64,000 bases of DNA from Streptomyces aurantiogriseus (GTDB lineage Bacteria > Actinomycetota > Actinomycetes > Streptomycetales > Streptomycetaceae). The stretch covers positions 442,619-506,618 of the forward strand of contig NZ_BMSX01000002.1 of assembly GCF_014649375.1 (NCBI RefSeq). Direction: 5' to 3'. Below the pieces are notes generated by a model. The model worked only from the letters and a program-made list of their open reading frames with translations. It did not search any database and had not been told where the DNA came from. Positions 25,683-34,037 of this stretch are shown piece after piece (positions within the stretch are counted from its first letter, which is position 1; every line of letters begins with the position of its first letter). Made by a program: the position numbers and the translations under genes.

Positions 25683-25993
25683 GCGCCCACCTCCGGGTGG
25701 TCGTTGCCGACCCGGCCGACCTTGCGAGCCCCGCCGGGCGACCCGAGCGGTTCGGTACCGAGAGTGAAGAACTCGGCGTTGATGCGCTCGAAGTGCTTGC
25801 TCTCCTCCGGCAGGTCCTCATGGTGGAAAATCGAGATCTGCGGGCAGACCGGTTCGCAGCGCCCGCACTCGACGCATTCGTCGGGCTGGATGTAGAGCAT
25901 CCGGTCGCCCTCGTAGATGCAGTCGGCCGGGCACTCCTCCATGCATGACTTGTCCATGACGTCGACGCAGGCCTGAGTGATGACGTACGGCAC
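25679..25993 (-). CDS. 7Fe-type ferredoxin (3Fe-4S + 4Fe-4S)
   Basis: 104 residues from GTG 25993 with GAAGGG upstream. Starts PYVITQACVDVMDKSCMEEC and continues with CIYEGDRMLYIQPDECVECG plus RCEPVCP, the cysteine spacing of actinobacterial 7Fe ferredoxins. Electron carrier coupled by GTGA overlap to its reductase and divergent from the Rieske dioxygenase genes. Rieske dioxygenases more often use 2Fe-2S or Rieske ferredoxins, so a 7Fe carrier here is notable. Confidence 0.93.
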   Translation of the reverse strand: MPYVITQACVDVMDKSCMEECPADCIYEGDRMLYIQPDECVECGRCEPVCPQISIFHHEDLPEESKHFERINAEFFTLGTEPLGSPGGARKVGRVGNDHPEVGA

Positions 25994-26026
25994 GAGCTTG
26001 TTTGCCCTTCACACGGTCGCACAGAA

Positions 26027-26045
26027 TGCGAGACGGTGTATCTCA
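26027..26045 (-). promoter_or_regulatory. operator-like site upstream of the ferredoxin gene
   Basis: TGCGAGA (26027-26033), 7 nt, TCTCA (26041-26045): an imperfect inverted repeat of the island half-site, 34 nt before the ferredoxin start. The -35/-10 boxes on this strand are not clear. Confidence 0.5.
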
Positions 26046-26102
26046 ATGTGGAACTGGATGATGACGGTGCCGGTGGCGGGGTGTCAACCATGAGGGGAAT
26101 GC

Positions 26103-26160
26103 TTGACACCGTCGTGTGTGCTGGGTGACGCTAGCGCGACATACGAGATGGCGTCTCGCA
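26103..26160 (+). promoter_or_regulatory. Rieske dioxygenase promoter with inverted-repeat operator
   Basis: TTGACA (26103-26108), 18 nt, GACGCT (26127-26132), then TACGAGA-TGGCG-TCTCGCA (26142-26160) directly after the expected start point. A repressor bound there would block transcription of the dioxygenase genes starting at 26204. Confidence 0.65.
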
Positions 26161-26203
26161 AAGCACGTCACTCGTGTCGGGACTTGTGAGAGGCAAACTC
26201 CCC

Positions 26204-27556
26204 ATGGGTAGCAACCCCCGGACCGTCCCAGCGCCGATGATCGTCGAGGACTGGGACCAGCTCACCTTCCGGGTCAACCGCGAGGCCTACCGAAGCGCGG
26301 AGATCTTCACCCGGGAACGCGGCTGGGTGTGGATGCACACCTGGCTCTACCTCGGGCATGAGACAGAGATCCCCAACCCCAACGACTTCAAGGTGCGCAC
26401 CCTCGGCGGTCGACCGTTGATCTTCTGCCGGGACAGTGCCGGCGAGGTACACGCGTTCCTGAACTCCTGTCCGCACCGCGGCACGGTGCTGTGCCGCGAG
26501 AACGAGGGCTCCACCAGGCTGTTCCAGTGCTTCTACCACGCCTGGACGTTCCGCAACAACGGTGAGCTCGCCGCGATCCCCGATGTCGGCGCGTACGAGT
26601 CGGGCGACGACTTCGCGGCGTCGATGGGGCTGCGCAGCGTGCCGCGCCTGGAGATCCACGAGGGATTCGTCTTCGTCTCCTTCGACCCTGACGTTCCGCC
26701 GCTGCTCGAGCACCTCGGCGACGCCGCCGACTACATGACGATGATCGAGCAGCAGCACGAGGGCGGCATGACCACGCTGGCCGGCACGCAGCTCTACAGC
26801 GTGCGCGGCAACTGGAAACTCGCCGTCGAGAACGCCATGGACGGCTACCACTTCGCGCCGACGCACAACACGTTCGTGGGCTACCTGCGCGAGAGCGGCT
26901 TCGCCGTCACCGACGACAACCAGTACGCCTACAACCTCGGCAACGGCCACGGATTGCTGGTCCTGACCGGGCACGGCGGGCGGATCAGCATGGTCTGGGA
27001 ACCGCGCTTCGGCGAGGACGAGCGGGTCCGCACCGAGCAGCACCGAGCCGAGATGACGCGGCGGCTGGGGGAGACGCGGGCACACTACGTGGCCGACGAG
27101 AGCCACATTCTCTTCGTGTTCCCGAACCTGCTGCTGTTCGACATCGAGGGCCTGTCGATCCGGCAGCTGGAGCCGGTCGCACCCGACCAGACCGACGTGC
27201 GTGCCTGGCAGCTGGTCCCGCGCAACGAGGACCCGGACACGCGCGCCCTGCGCATGAAGACCGTCGTCAGCTTCGTCGGCCCGGGCGGGCTCGCCACGCC
27301 GGACGACATCGAGGCGTACGAGGCGGTGCAGCGCGGCATCCAGGCCACGGCGAACAGCGCCGCGCCCGAGCTGGACTACAGCGACATGTCGCGCGGCATG
27401 GCCGACGAGGTCAAGGGTGCGCAGGGCAGGTCGATCGACGAAGGGGCGATGCGGGGCTTCTGGCGGCATTGGATCGAAGCCATCGGGCTCGATGACGGCC
27501 TCGAGATCAACGGCGAGCGCCCGGCGTCCTTCCTGGTGGGGAGGGACGTGCGATGA
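26204..27556 (+). CDS. Rieske non-heme iron ring-hydroxylating dioxygenase, alpha subunit
   Basis: 450 residues. Rieske 2Fe-2S ligands are Cys89 and His91 (CPHRG) and Cys109 and His112 (CFYHAW). The catalytic iron facial triad begins with Asp213-GY-His216 and His221 in DGYHFAPTH, as in naphthalene and benzoate dioxygenases. Length and the partner beta subunit fit an alpha-beta terminal oxygenase of the benzoate/p-cumate type. ATG 26204 is preceded by GAGAGG. Adds both atoms of O2 to an aromatic ring; the substrate is not evident. Overlaps the beta gene by ATGA. Confidence 0.93.
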   Translation: MGSNPRTVPAPMIVEDWDQLTFRVNREAYRSAEIFTRERGWVWMHTWLYLGHETEIPNPNDFKVRTLGGRPLIFCRDSAGEVHAFLNSCPHRGTVLCRENEGSTRLFQCFYHAWTFRNNGELAAIPDVGAYESGDDFAASMGLRSVPRLEIHEGFVFVSFDPDVPPLLEHLGDAADYMTMIEQQHEGGMTTLAGTQLYSVRGNWKLAVENAMDGYHFAPTHNTFVGYLRESGFAVTDDNQYAYNLGNGHGLLVLTGHGGRISMVWEPRFGEDERVRTEQHRAEMTRRLGETRAHYVADESHILFVFPNLLLFDIEGLSIRQLEPVAPDQTDVRAWQLVPRNEDPDTRALRMKTVVSFVGPGGLATPDDIEAYEAVQRGIQATANSAAPELDYSDMSRGMADEVKGAQGRSIDEGAMRGFWRHWIEAIGLDDGLEINGERPASFLVGRDVR

Positions 27557-28077
27557 CCACGATCACCAGCAGCCGATCCGTGCGGTGCGCCGGACGCACC
27601 GTCACCCGGCAGGACGTGGAGGACTTCCTCTACGCCGAGGCGGACATCCTCGATCACTGGGACTACGACAGCTGGCTGGGCCTCTTCGAGGAAGGCGCCC
27701 GCTACGAGATCCCGACCACCGACTACCGTCCCGGCTGGTCGCTGCACGAGACCGGATCGTTCGTCGACGACGACTGGGACCTGCTCCGCGCACGGGTCAA
27801 GCGGCTGAAGTCGCGCAAGGCGCACGCCGAGAACCCGCACTCACGCACGCACCGGCTGGTGTCGAACGTGCGGCTGTCCGAGCACTCGGAGGACTGCTTC
27901 CAGGTGGCGGCGTCCTTCGTGGTGCACCGCGCCCGCGACGGACGCTTCGACGCCTATGTCGGGTGGTACGACCACCTGCTGGTCCCTTCCGAGGACGGAC
28001 TCCGTTTCCGGTTGCGGCGCTCCATCCTCGGCCACGAGTCGCTCGCCGCGGGCGCCCGGCTCAGCTTCATCCTCTAG
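27553..28077 (+). CDS. ring-hydroxylating dioxygenase beta subunit
   Basis: 174 residues of NTF2-like fold: VEDFLYAEADILDHWDYDSW, then GARYEIPTTDYRPG, the internal HAENPHSRTHRLVSNV and a C-terminal strand RLRRSILG. Structural partner of the alpha subunit in an alpha3beta3 complex. The start ATG is shared with the alpha stop. Typical length for benzoate and p-cumate type small subunits. Confidence 0.92.
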   Translation: MTTITSSRSVRCAGRTVTRQDVEDFLYAEADILDHWDYDSWLGLFEEGARYEIPTTDYRPGWSLHETGSFVDDDWDLLRARVKRLKSRKAHAENPHSRTHRLVSNVRLSEHSEDCFQVAASFVVHRARDGRFDAYVGWYDHLLVPSEDGLRFRLRRSILGHESLAAGARLSFIL

Positions 28078-28098
28078 CCGGCGACGGATGGTGACCCG

Positions 28099-29310
28099 AT
28101 GATCCGACACACCCTTTCGTTCCGCTTCGCCGACGAGGTCGACCAGACCACGCGGGAGTCCGTGCTGTCCGAGCTGCGTGCCTTCCCGGACCGGTACCCG
28201 GCCATGCGCGGCTTCACCCTCGGCGAGAACATCAGCACCCGCGACCAGACCTTCACCCACACGATGGCCGTCGACTTCGACAGCCAGGACGACCTGCTCG
28301 CCTATCTCGGCAGCGAGTCCCACGAGAGCTTCGTGCGCACCCGCTGGCGGCCGGTCATCGCCCAGCAGGCCATCACCTCGTTCGAGTACGCCGAGCGTCC
28401 GTCGCTCACCGCAGGAAGGAAAGCGCCAGTGAGCACGCGCCCGCACGGCCCGTACGGCATGGAGTACGCCCGGATCGAAGTTCCGGACGTGCAGGCCACG
28501 ATCGACTTCCTCGAATACCACGTCGGTCTGCAACTGGAGCAGCGGACGGACGAGTACGCCTACCTGCGCGCCGGCATCGAGCACCACGCGATCGAGCTGA
28601 TCAACGCGCCCGAGCGCACCGACGGGTGGACGACCGCGGTCGGCTACAGCGTGGAGAGCGAGGAGGTCCTCGAGCAGCTGCGCAAGAGCGTGGCCGACGC
28701 CGGCCTGGAGATCCTGGAGCTGCAGGAGCGCCAGCAGGGGCTGTGCGACAACGGCTTCGCGGTGAAGGACCCCAACGGCATGATCGTCGAGCTTTTCACC
28801 GAGTTCCACGAGTACGCCGAGGCGCCGCACATCGAGATCCGGCCGCTCAAGCTGGTGCACCCGTTCGTCGCCACCGCGAAGTACGAGGAGACGGTGGACT
28901 TCTACCAGAACGTCCTGAAGTTCCTGCCCTCGGACTATGTCGTCGGCTCGACCACGTTCTTCCGCGGCGAGGACCGCTACCACCACAGCATCGCGATCCA
29001 GAACAACAAGGAGCACTTCGTCGCGCACCTGTGCTTCGCGATGAAGAGCCTCGACCACGTCATGCGGATGCGCGCCCGCGCGCTGTACAAGGGCGCGCCG
29101 ATCGCCTCCGACATCGTCAACCACTCGGCGTCGACGTCGATCGCGTTCTACATGCACGACACGCGCTTCGGCCCGCGGTTCGAACTGTGCGACGCGCACC
29201 GGGTGTTCACGCCGGAGGAGCACGAGACGCACCGGCCCCGCAGGATGGTGGCCGACCCGCGCAACATCGACGTGTGGCGTCCGGCCTCCGACGACTGGGG
29301 ACGTTTTTGA
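28099..29310 (+). CDS. Dabb domain fused to two-domain extradiol (VOC) dioxygenase
   Basis: 403 residues in one uninterrupted frame. Residues 1-100 (IRHTLSFRFADEV, GFTLGENISTRDQTFTHTMA) are a Dabb alpha-beta barrel. From residue 111 follow two VOC domains: ARIEVPDVQATIDFLEYHVG and PLKLVHPFVATAKYEETVDF. Likely iron ligands are His in KLVHPF, His in FVAHLCFA and Glu in RFELCDAH, as in type I extradiol enzymes. Inside the frame a GGAAGGAAA site (28413-28421) precedes a GTG at 28429, which would give a normal 293-residue dioxygenase. So both a fusion and a free dioxygenase may be made. Catalyses meta cleavage of the catechol formed after the Rieske step. Confidence 0.82.
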   Translation: MIRHTLSFRFADEVDQTTRESVLSELRAFPDRYPAMRGFTLGENISTRDQTFTHTMAVDFDSQDDLLAYLGSESHESFVRTRWRPVIAQQAITSFEYAERPSLTAGRKAPVSTRPHGPYGMEYARIEVPDVQATIDFLEYHVGLQLEQRTDEYAYLRAGIEHHAIELINAPERTDGWTTAVGYSVESEEVLEQLRKSVADAGLEILELQERQQGLCDNGFAVKDPNGMIVELFTEFHEYAEAPHIEIRPLKLVHPFVATAKYEETVDFYQNVLKFLPSDYVVGSTTFFRGEDRYHHSIAIQNNKEHFVAHLCFAMKSLDHVMRMRARALYKGAPIASDIVNHSASTSIAFYMHDTRFGPRFELCDAHRVFTPEEHETHRPRRMVADPRNIDVWRPASDDWGRF

Positions 29311-30470
29311 GGCAGCACCTGCTTGACGTGCTGCGCCTGCTCGAGGAGGCCCCCGCTCCACGCGGGGAGGAGCGGACGGCGGCCCACCGGTTGCGTGGCT
29401 GGTGCGCCGACCGGTGGCCGCACGTCGAATGGCAGGTACTGGAGCACGGCCCCGCGGGCGGCAGTCTGATCGCCGCTCACGGGGCCGGGCCCCTGCTGTA
29501 CTCCCACCTCGACACATCGCTGGACGACGGCGGTGCGGCGAACCGGCTCGTCACCGGCAACGCCGCGCCGGTCGGTCCGCTCACCGTGGACGGCGACGTG
29601 GTGTCCGGCTTCGGCCTCGGGGTCGCCCGCGGGCCGGCGGCCGCCGCGCTGGTCGCCTTCGCCGAGGCCGGTGCCGGGCGGCTGCTGCTCGCCGGCTCCG
29701 GGACGCACCGCCGCTCCAGCCAGATCACCGGCCTGGAGGCCTACGCCGACGCGTACAAGCTGCCGCGGTCCGCGATCGTGGCCAAGTGCGGCCCGCCCAC
29801 GCTGCTGTGGCACGAGCCGGGCGCGCTGTACCTGACCGTCCGGGTGACCGGCCGTTCCGGGGCGGCGATGATGGCGGAGTCCGCCACGCCGCCGGGGGGA
29901 GTCATCGTCCAGGCCGGCGTCGTCCTGGACGAGCTGGCCCGATGGCGCACGGACTACCTGGCCGCCGACCCGCGGGTGGGACAGACCGGCCGGGCGTGCG
30001 GCATCGGCGCGGTCAGCGGGGGATGGCCGGACAAGCCGGACCTGCTGCCGGCCCAGCTGCGGATCGATCTGTACGTCGTCGCCGGTGACCAGGTGGAGCC
30101 GGCAGCGCTGGCGGCCGAGCTGGCGGACCGGCTGCGGATGCGGTGCGCGGAGTCGGTGCTGCGGGAATGCGCGATCCATGTGGAAGCCGAGCCGGTCGCG
30201 TCAGCCGCGGCCACACCGGCCGACGCCCCGGTGGTGACGGCCGCCCGGGCGGCCTGGCGCGATGAGTTCGGCGCGCAGCCGCCGCCGATCACCGGCTGGA
30301 CGGGATCCACCGACGGCGTCGTACTGCGCTCCCACGGCGTCGACACCGTGCGCCTCGGCCCGCAGGCAAAGCCGGCCGCCGACGATCCACGTCGCGATGA
30401 ACTGTCGTTGGCGCGGCTGACGGCCTACGCGCGCATATACCGCCGGCTGCTGACCGAACTGCCGGAGTAG
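29307..30470 (+). CDS. M20-like peptidase/deacylase homologue, possibly atypical
   Basis: 387 residues from a TTG at 29307 overlapping the previous stop (TTGA); a GTG at 29328 is the alternative. LLYSHLDTSLDDGG corresponds to the HxD metal motif of ArgE/DapE enzymes and GSTDGVVLRSHGVDTVRLG to the C-terminal part. The central Glu-Glu catalytic motif expected after LVAFAEAG is not seen; GSGTHRRSSQ stands there instead. It may hydrolyse a C-C or C-N bond of the meta-cleavage product or be a non-peptidase relative. Last gene of the Rieske operon. Confidence 0.6.
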   Translation: MRQHLLDVLRLLEEAPAPRGEERTAAHRLRGWCADRWPHVEWQVLEHGPAGGSLIAAHGAGPLLYSHLDTSLDDGGAANRLVTGNAAPVGPLTVDGDVVSGFGLGVARGPAAAALVAFAEAGAGRLLLAGSGTHRRSSQITGLEAYADAYKLPRSAIVAKCGPPTLLWHEPGALYLTVRVTGRSGAAMMAESATPPGGVIVQAGVVLDELARWRTDYLAADPRVGQTGRACGIGAVSGGWPDKPDLLPAQLRIDLYVVAGDQVEPAALAAELADRLRMRCAESVLRECAIHVEAEPVASAAATPADAPVVTAARAAWRDEFGAQPPPITGWTGSTDGVVLRSHGVDTVRLGPQAKPAADDPRRDELSLARLTAYARIYRRLLTELPE

Positions 30471-30471
30471 C

Positions 30472-30507
30472 CCAGGCAGTTCCGGACGGACCGGTCCGGC
30501 AGCCTGG
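30472..30507 (+). terminator. stem-loop after the Rieske operon
   Basis: CCAGGC-AGTT-CCGGAC (30472-30487) pairs with GTCCGG-CA-GCCTGG (30494-30507) in a two-part stem right after the stop codon. Confidence 0.55.
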
Positions 30508-30770
30508 TGACCGCCGCCCCGGGAAGGCGGCCGGGACCGGGCACACGGAGACGACACACAACCACGGGACGTTCTCGATCGGCGCGGCACGCCCCGACGA
30601 CCCTCCGGGCCGAGTCCCCTGAGAGGCGACGCCGGGCGCGGCGGGCCGGATCAGGCGCTCCAGGCGGCCCGATGCCACGGGGTTGGACCGAACAGCCGTG
30701 AACCTGAGTTCTCATCAGCGAACAGCCTCAGCGAAGGGCCAGAGCGCCCCGAAGGGAAGTGGACGGGCAG
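30508..30770. other. intergenic stretch before the CoA-transferase genes
   Basis: No gene recognised. GAAGGGA near 30751 can serve as ribosome site for the next gene. No TCTCGCA-type half-site was seen, so this operon may not belong to the shared regulon. Confidence 0.5.
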
Positions 30771-31541
30771 ATGGACAAGGTAGTGGCCTCCGCGGCGGAG
30801 GCGGTGGCGGACATCCCTGACGGGGCGTCCCTCGCGGTCGGCGGCTTCGGGCTCAGCGGAGTTCCGGGGGTCCTGATCCAGGCCCTTTACGACGTCGGCG
30901 TCACGGGACTCGACGTGGTCTCGAACAACTGCGGGGCGTTGGACGCCGGCCTCGCTGTGCTGCTCTCCGCAGGCCGGATATCCCGGGTCACCGGCAGCTA
31001 CATCGGCGGCAACAAGGAGTTCGCCCGCCAGTACCTGGGCGGCGAGATCGAGCTGGAGCTGATTCCTCAGGGCACCCTCGCCGAGCGGCTGCGGGCCGGG
31101 GGCTGCGGCATACCGGCCTTCTACACCCCGGCCGGGGTCGGCACCCAGATCGCCGACGGCGGACTGCCCTGGCGCTACGACGGCCGGGGCGGCGTCGCTG
31201 TCGCCTCACCGGCCAAGGAGGTACGCGAGTTCGACGGCGTCGAACACGTCCTGGAACGCGGGATCACCACCGACTTCGCCCTGGTGCGCGCGGCGAAGGG
31301 CGACCGGCACGGCAACCTCGTGTTCAACAAGTCCTCCCGCAACTTCAACCCCCTCGCCGCCATGGCGGGCCGTGTCACGATCGCCGAGGTGGAGGAACTG
31401 GTCGAACCAGGTGGGATCGACCCCCACCAGGTCCACCTGCCGGGCATCTTCGTCCAGCGCGTGGTGGCCCTCAGCCCCGAGCAGACCGCCGACAAGAAGA
31501 TCGAGAACCTCACGGTGACGCCCAGGGAGGTGTGGGCCTGA
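30771..31541 (+). CDS. 3-oxoacid CoA-transferase subunit A (PcaI-like, island copy)
   Basis: 256 residues from ATG 30771, aligned with the start of the pca-operon copy (MDKVVA); a GTG at 30759 is possible. [33 protein letters not shown] and [15 protein letters not shown] are family marks. With the B subunit it transfers CoA from succinyl-CoA to a 3-oxoacid such as 3-oxoadipate. Very similar to the copy at 62073-62855: long identical runs, with differences mostly in the first 130 residues. Confidence 0.93.
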   Translation: MDKVVASAAEAVADIPDGASLAVGGFGLSGVPGVLIQALYDVGVTGLDVVSNNCGALDAGLAVLLSAGRISRVTGSYIGGNKEFARQYLGGEIELELIPQGTLAERLRAGGCGIPAFYTPAGVGTQIADGGLPWRYDGRGGVAVASPAKEVREFDGVEHVLERGITTDFALVRAAKGDRHGNLVFNKSSRNFNPLAAMAGRVTIAEVEELVEPGGIDPHQVHLPGIFVQRVVALSPEQTADKKIENLTVTPREVWA

Positions 31542-32185
31542 TGGCCTGGACACGGCACGAGATGGCCGCCCGCGCGGCCCGCGAACTGCGCGACGGCGAG
31601 TACGTCAACCTCGGCATCGGACTGCCGACGCTGATCCCCAACCACTTGCCCGAAGACGTCCACGTCGTGCTGGAGTCGGAGAACGGCATCCTCGGCACCG
31701 GCCGCTTCCCCTATGAAGACGAGGTCGACCCGGACCTGATCAACGCGGGCAAGGAGACCGTCACCGTCCTGCCCGGCGCGGCGTTCTTCGACTCGGCCCT
31801 GTCGTTCGGCATGATCCGCGGAGGCCACATAGACGCGGCCGTGCTCGGCGCCATGCAGGTCTCCGAGCGGGGCGACCTCGCCAACTGGGCGATCCCGGGC
31901 AAGATGGTGACCGGTATCGGAGGAGCCATGGACCTCGTGCACGGTGCCCGCCGGGTGATCGTCACCATGACCCACACCGCCAAGGACGGCACTCCGAAGA
32001 TCGTGGCGGAATGCGACCTGCCGCTCACCGGGCAAGGCTGCGTGGACCGGATCATCACCGATCTCGGCGTCCTCGACGTCACCGACGACGGCCTGGTCCT
32101 CGTCGAGACCGCCCCCGGCGTCACAGCCGAGGAGATCACCGTCAGGACGGCGGCGAAGGTGCTCATCGGCGAAGGCGCCCGCTGA
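31541..32185 (+). CDS. 3-oxoacid CoA-transferase subunit B (PcaJ-like, island copy)
   Basis: 214 residues; ATG at 31541 overlaps the subunit A stop by one base and has GGGAGG upstream. [19 protein letters not shown] and the catalytic Glu in [13 protein letters not shown] are visible. The same length as the pca-operon copy at 61429-62073, which it resembles over the whole protein. Its presence beside the ring-cleavage genes suggests the island ends in a 3-oxoacid that needs CoA activation. Confidence 0.93.
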   Translation: MAWTRHEMAARAARELRDGEYVNLGIGLPTLIPNHLPEDVHVVLESENGILGTGRFPYEDEVDPDLINAGKETVTVLPGAAFFDSALSFGMIRGGHIDAAVLGAMQVSERGDLANWAIPGKMVTGIGGAMDLVHGARRVIVTMTHTAKDGTPKIVAECDLPLTGQGCVDRIITDLGVLDVTDDGLVLVETAPGVTAEEITVRTAAKVLIGEGAR

Positions 32186-32512
32186 TGACCCTCCGTGGTG
32201 CGTAGCGAAACCATCCTTACCCCAGGTCGGCGAGAGCGGCGGCCCCATCCGACGATCTCATCGACCACGTGGTGAATTCCCTGCTGGATCGCGTCCAGAT
32301 ACTCGATCCGGCCCGTGTGGACGACGTGAACGTCGGCTGTGCGTCGGCGAGAGAACCGCACCATGGCGCCTCACCAGCACCAGCCAAGCCCGCGTGACGG
32401 GGATGTTCAGCCACCTCCGTTGCCGGCTTCCAGGCATTGGCTTCAACACCCGCGCTCGCCTCACGCAGTGCTCACGCACCGGGCAGCAGCCCACGAAGCA
32501 CCGAGGATCATC
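32186..32512. other. intergenic stretch before the ribokinase gene
   Basis: No intact gene. On the minus strand about 32240-32364 reads like a short protein start (VHVVHTGRIEYLDAIQQG) that faintly recalls lipoate-protein ligase LipB, but it stops after some 48 residues and is too weak to call. Confidence 0.35.
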
Positions 32513-32524
32513 AGGAGGCATGCA

Positions 32525-33442
32525 ATGACCAGAATCGCCGTGCTCGGCAGCACAAACATGGATCTCGTCGCGTACGTCTCGAAGGCCCCGGGGCGCGGAG
32601 AGACCGTCACGGGACACGAGTTCCGCACGATCCCCGGCGGGAAAGGGGCCAATCAGGCCGTGGCGGCTGCCCGCGCCGGCGGCACGGTGTCGATGATCGG
32701 CGCCGTGGGCGTCGACGCCTTCGGCAGTCGGCTGCGGGCCGCGCTCGAGCAGTCGGGTGTGGACACCGGGGCTCTGCGCACCATCGAAGGCCCGTCCGGC
32801 ACTGCGCACATCGTTGTCGACGACGAGGGCGGCAACGCGATCGTCGTCATCCCCGGCGCCAACGGCACTGTCACGACCCTGACCGATGACGACGAGGCCG
32901 TCATCGCTCGTGCTGACTTGCTGTTGCTCCAACTGGAAAGCCCCCTTGAGGGCGTCGTGTCCGCCGCTGACGTCGCGCGCCGGCACGGCGTACGTGTCGT
33001 CCTGACGCCCTCACCCGCCCAGGCCCTGCCCGCCGGACTGCTGGCCGCCACCGATCTCCTCGTACCGAACGAGCACGAGGCCGCCGCGCTCACCGGCATC
33101 ACCGAGCCGTATGAGGCGGCCGAAGCCCTGCTGGAGCAGGTGCCGGAGGTGGTGATCACGCTGGGATCGGCGGGCAGTCTCTACGCCTCCCGGGACGCCG
33201 GGAAGATCATGGTGCCCGCCCAGCGCGTGACGGCCGTGGACTCGACCGGGGCGGGTGACACGTTCGTGGGCGCCCTTTCCGTGGCGCTGGGAGAAGGGCG
33301 GCCGATGCCGGAGGCGCTCGCATGGGCGTCGTCCGCAGCCGCGCTCTCCGTCCAGCGATCCGGAGCCTCGACCGCCATGCCGTACCGCATCGAAATCGAT
33401 GAACTGGCCGAGCAGGAGAAACAGAGGAAGCACCTCTCATGA
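32525..33442 (+). CDS. rbsK: ribokinase (PfkB family carbohydrate kinase)
   Basis: 305 residues from ATG 32525 with AGGAGG 6 nt upstream (32513-32518). PfkB signature 1 is FRTIPGGKGANQAVAAARAGG; signature 2 is DSTGAGDTFVGALSVALGEG with the catalytic Asp. LGSTNMDLVAYVSKAPGRGE at the start is the ribokinase sugar-binding region. Phosphorylates ribose or a related pentose. It has no intact sugar transporter beside it; the RbsB-like remnant at 19.5-19.9 kb may be a lost partner. The 3' end overlaps a truncated frame by ATGA. Confidence 0.9.
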   Translation: MTRIAVLGSTNMDLVAYVSKAPGRGETVTGHEFRTIPGGKGANQAVAAARAGGTVSMIGAVGVDAFGSRLRAALEQSGVDTGALRTIEGPSGTAHIVVDDEGGNAIVVIPGANGTVTTLTDDDEAVIARADLLLLQLESPLEGVVSAADVARRHGVRVVLTPSPAQALPAGLLAATDLLVPNEHEAAALTGITEPYEAAEALLEQVPEVVITLGSAGSLYASRDAGKIMVPAQRVTAVDSTGAGDTFVGALSVALGEGRPMPEALAWASSAAALSVQRSGASTAMPYRIEIDELAEQEKQRKHLS

Positions 33443-33645
33443 ACACCCGCAGACCAGGCATCACCCTTCCCGGGCTCCGCGTCCTCGATCTCGCGATGCT
33501 CTGTGAGGTACCGCCGGCTACTGAGCGCCATGGCGCCAGTTCCGGACGCTGCTTCAGTAGATCGTCGGTCGTTACCGTCACGAGGGTCGGGGGCGTTCGT
33601 CTCGTCATCACGAGCACCCCTTGTGCGGCTGAGCGCTTCACATGA
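33439..33645 (+). pseudogene. truncated gene start coupled to the ribokinase gene
   Basis: The ATG overlaps the ribokinase stop as in a real operon. The first 25 residues (TRRPGITLPGLRVLDLAMLC) have coding bias, but then the frame turns into Arg/Ser/Thr-rich nonsense. The antisense of the later part (about 33500-33644) reads TRRTPPTLVTVTTDDLLKQR, which resembles a protein N-terminus on the opposite strand. The gene thus seems broken by a rearrangement or insertion near 33.5 kb. Original function not recognised. Confidence 0.35.
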
Positions 33646-34037
33646 CGGGATTCGGCCGTTGAAGCGCTCAGTCTGTCGAGTGAAGCAAGCAGGAGACGAA
33701 CGAGCGCTCGCAGGATCGCGGTGCCCGCCCCAACCGCTGCCAGGTGCAGGAACTGCCGTGATCGCGAGATCTTCCGGCCGGCATCGTCGAGGGTGAGAGA
33801 GGTACGCAGACAGGAGGCGCCTGTCGCCTCTGGGCGACCACCCCGACGCGGGCGGCGGTCAAGGAACTGTCGTATCCCGCATACGGCCGCTGGGAACTGA
33901 CGGAACCCGCGAGGAGCAGCAGGTCGGCGCGGGGTACTCCCCGGTGCCCGGGCCCAGCACCCGCGGTGAGCCACCTGCCTGGGGGTTGGGGCGACGTGGT
34001 GGGAAATCCCATCTGTCACGTATCCAGGGCGGCGCTG
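33646..34037. other. non-coding or decayed stretch
   Basis: No recognised gene in 392 nt. Frames on both strands lack sustained codon bias; probably debris of the same rearrangement that cut the frame after rbsK. Confidence 0.4.

Noticed and set aside
32240..32364. Possible lipB start fragment
   Set aside because: Similarity rests on about 20 residues recalled from memory and the frame ends early; too weak for a feature call.
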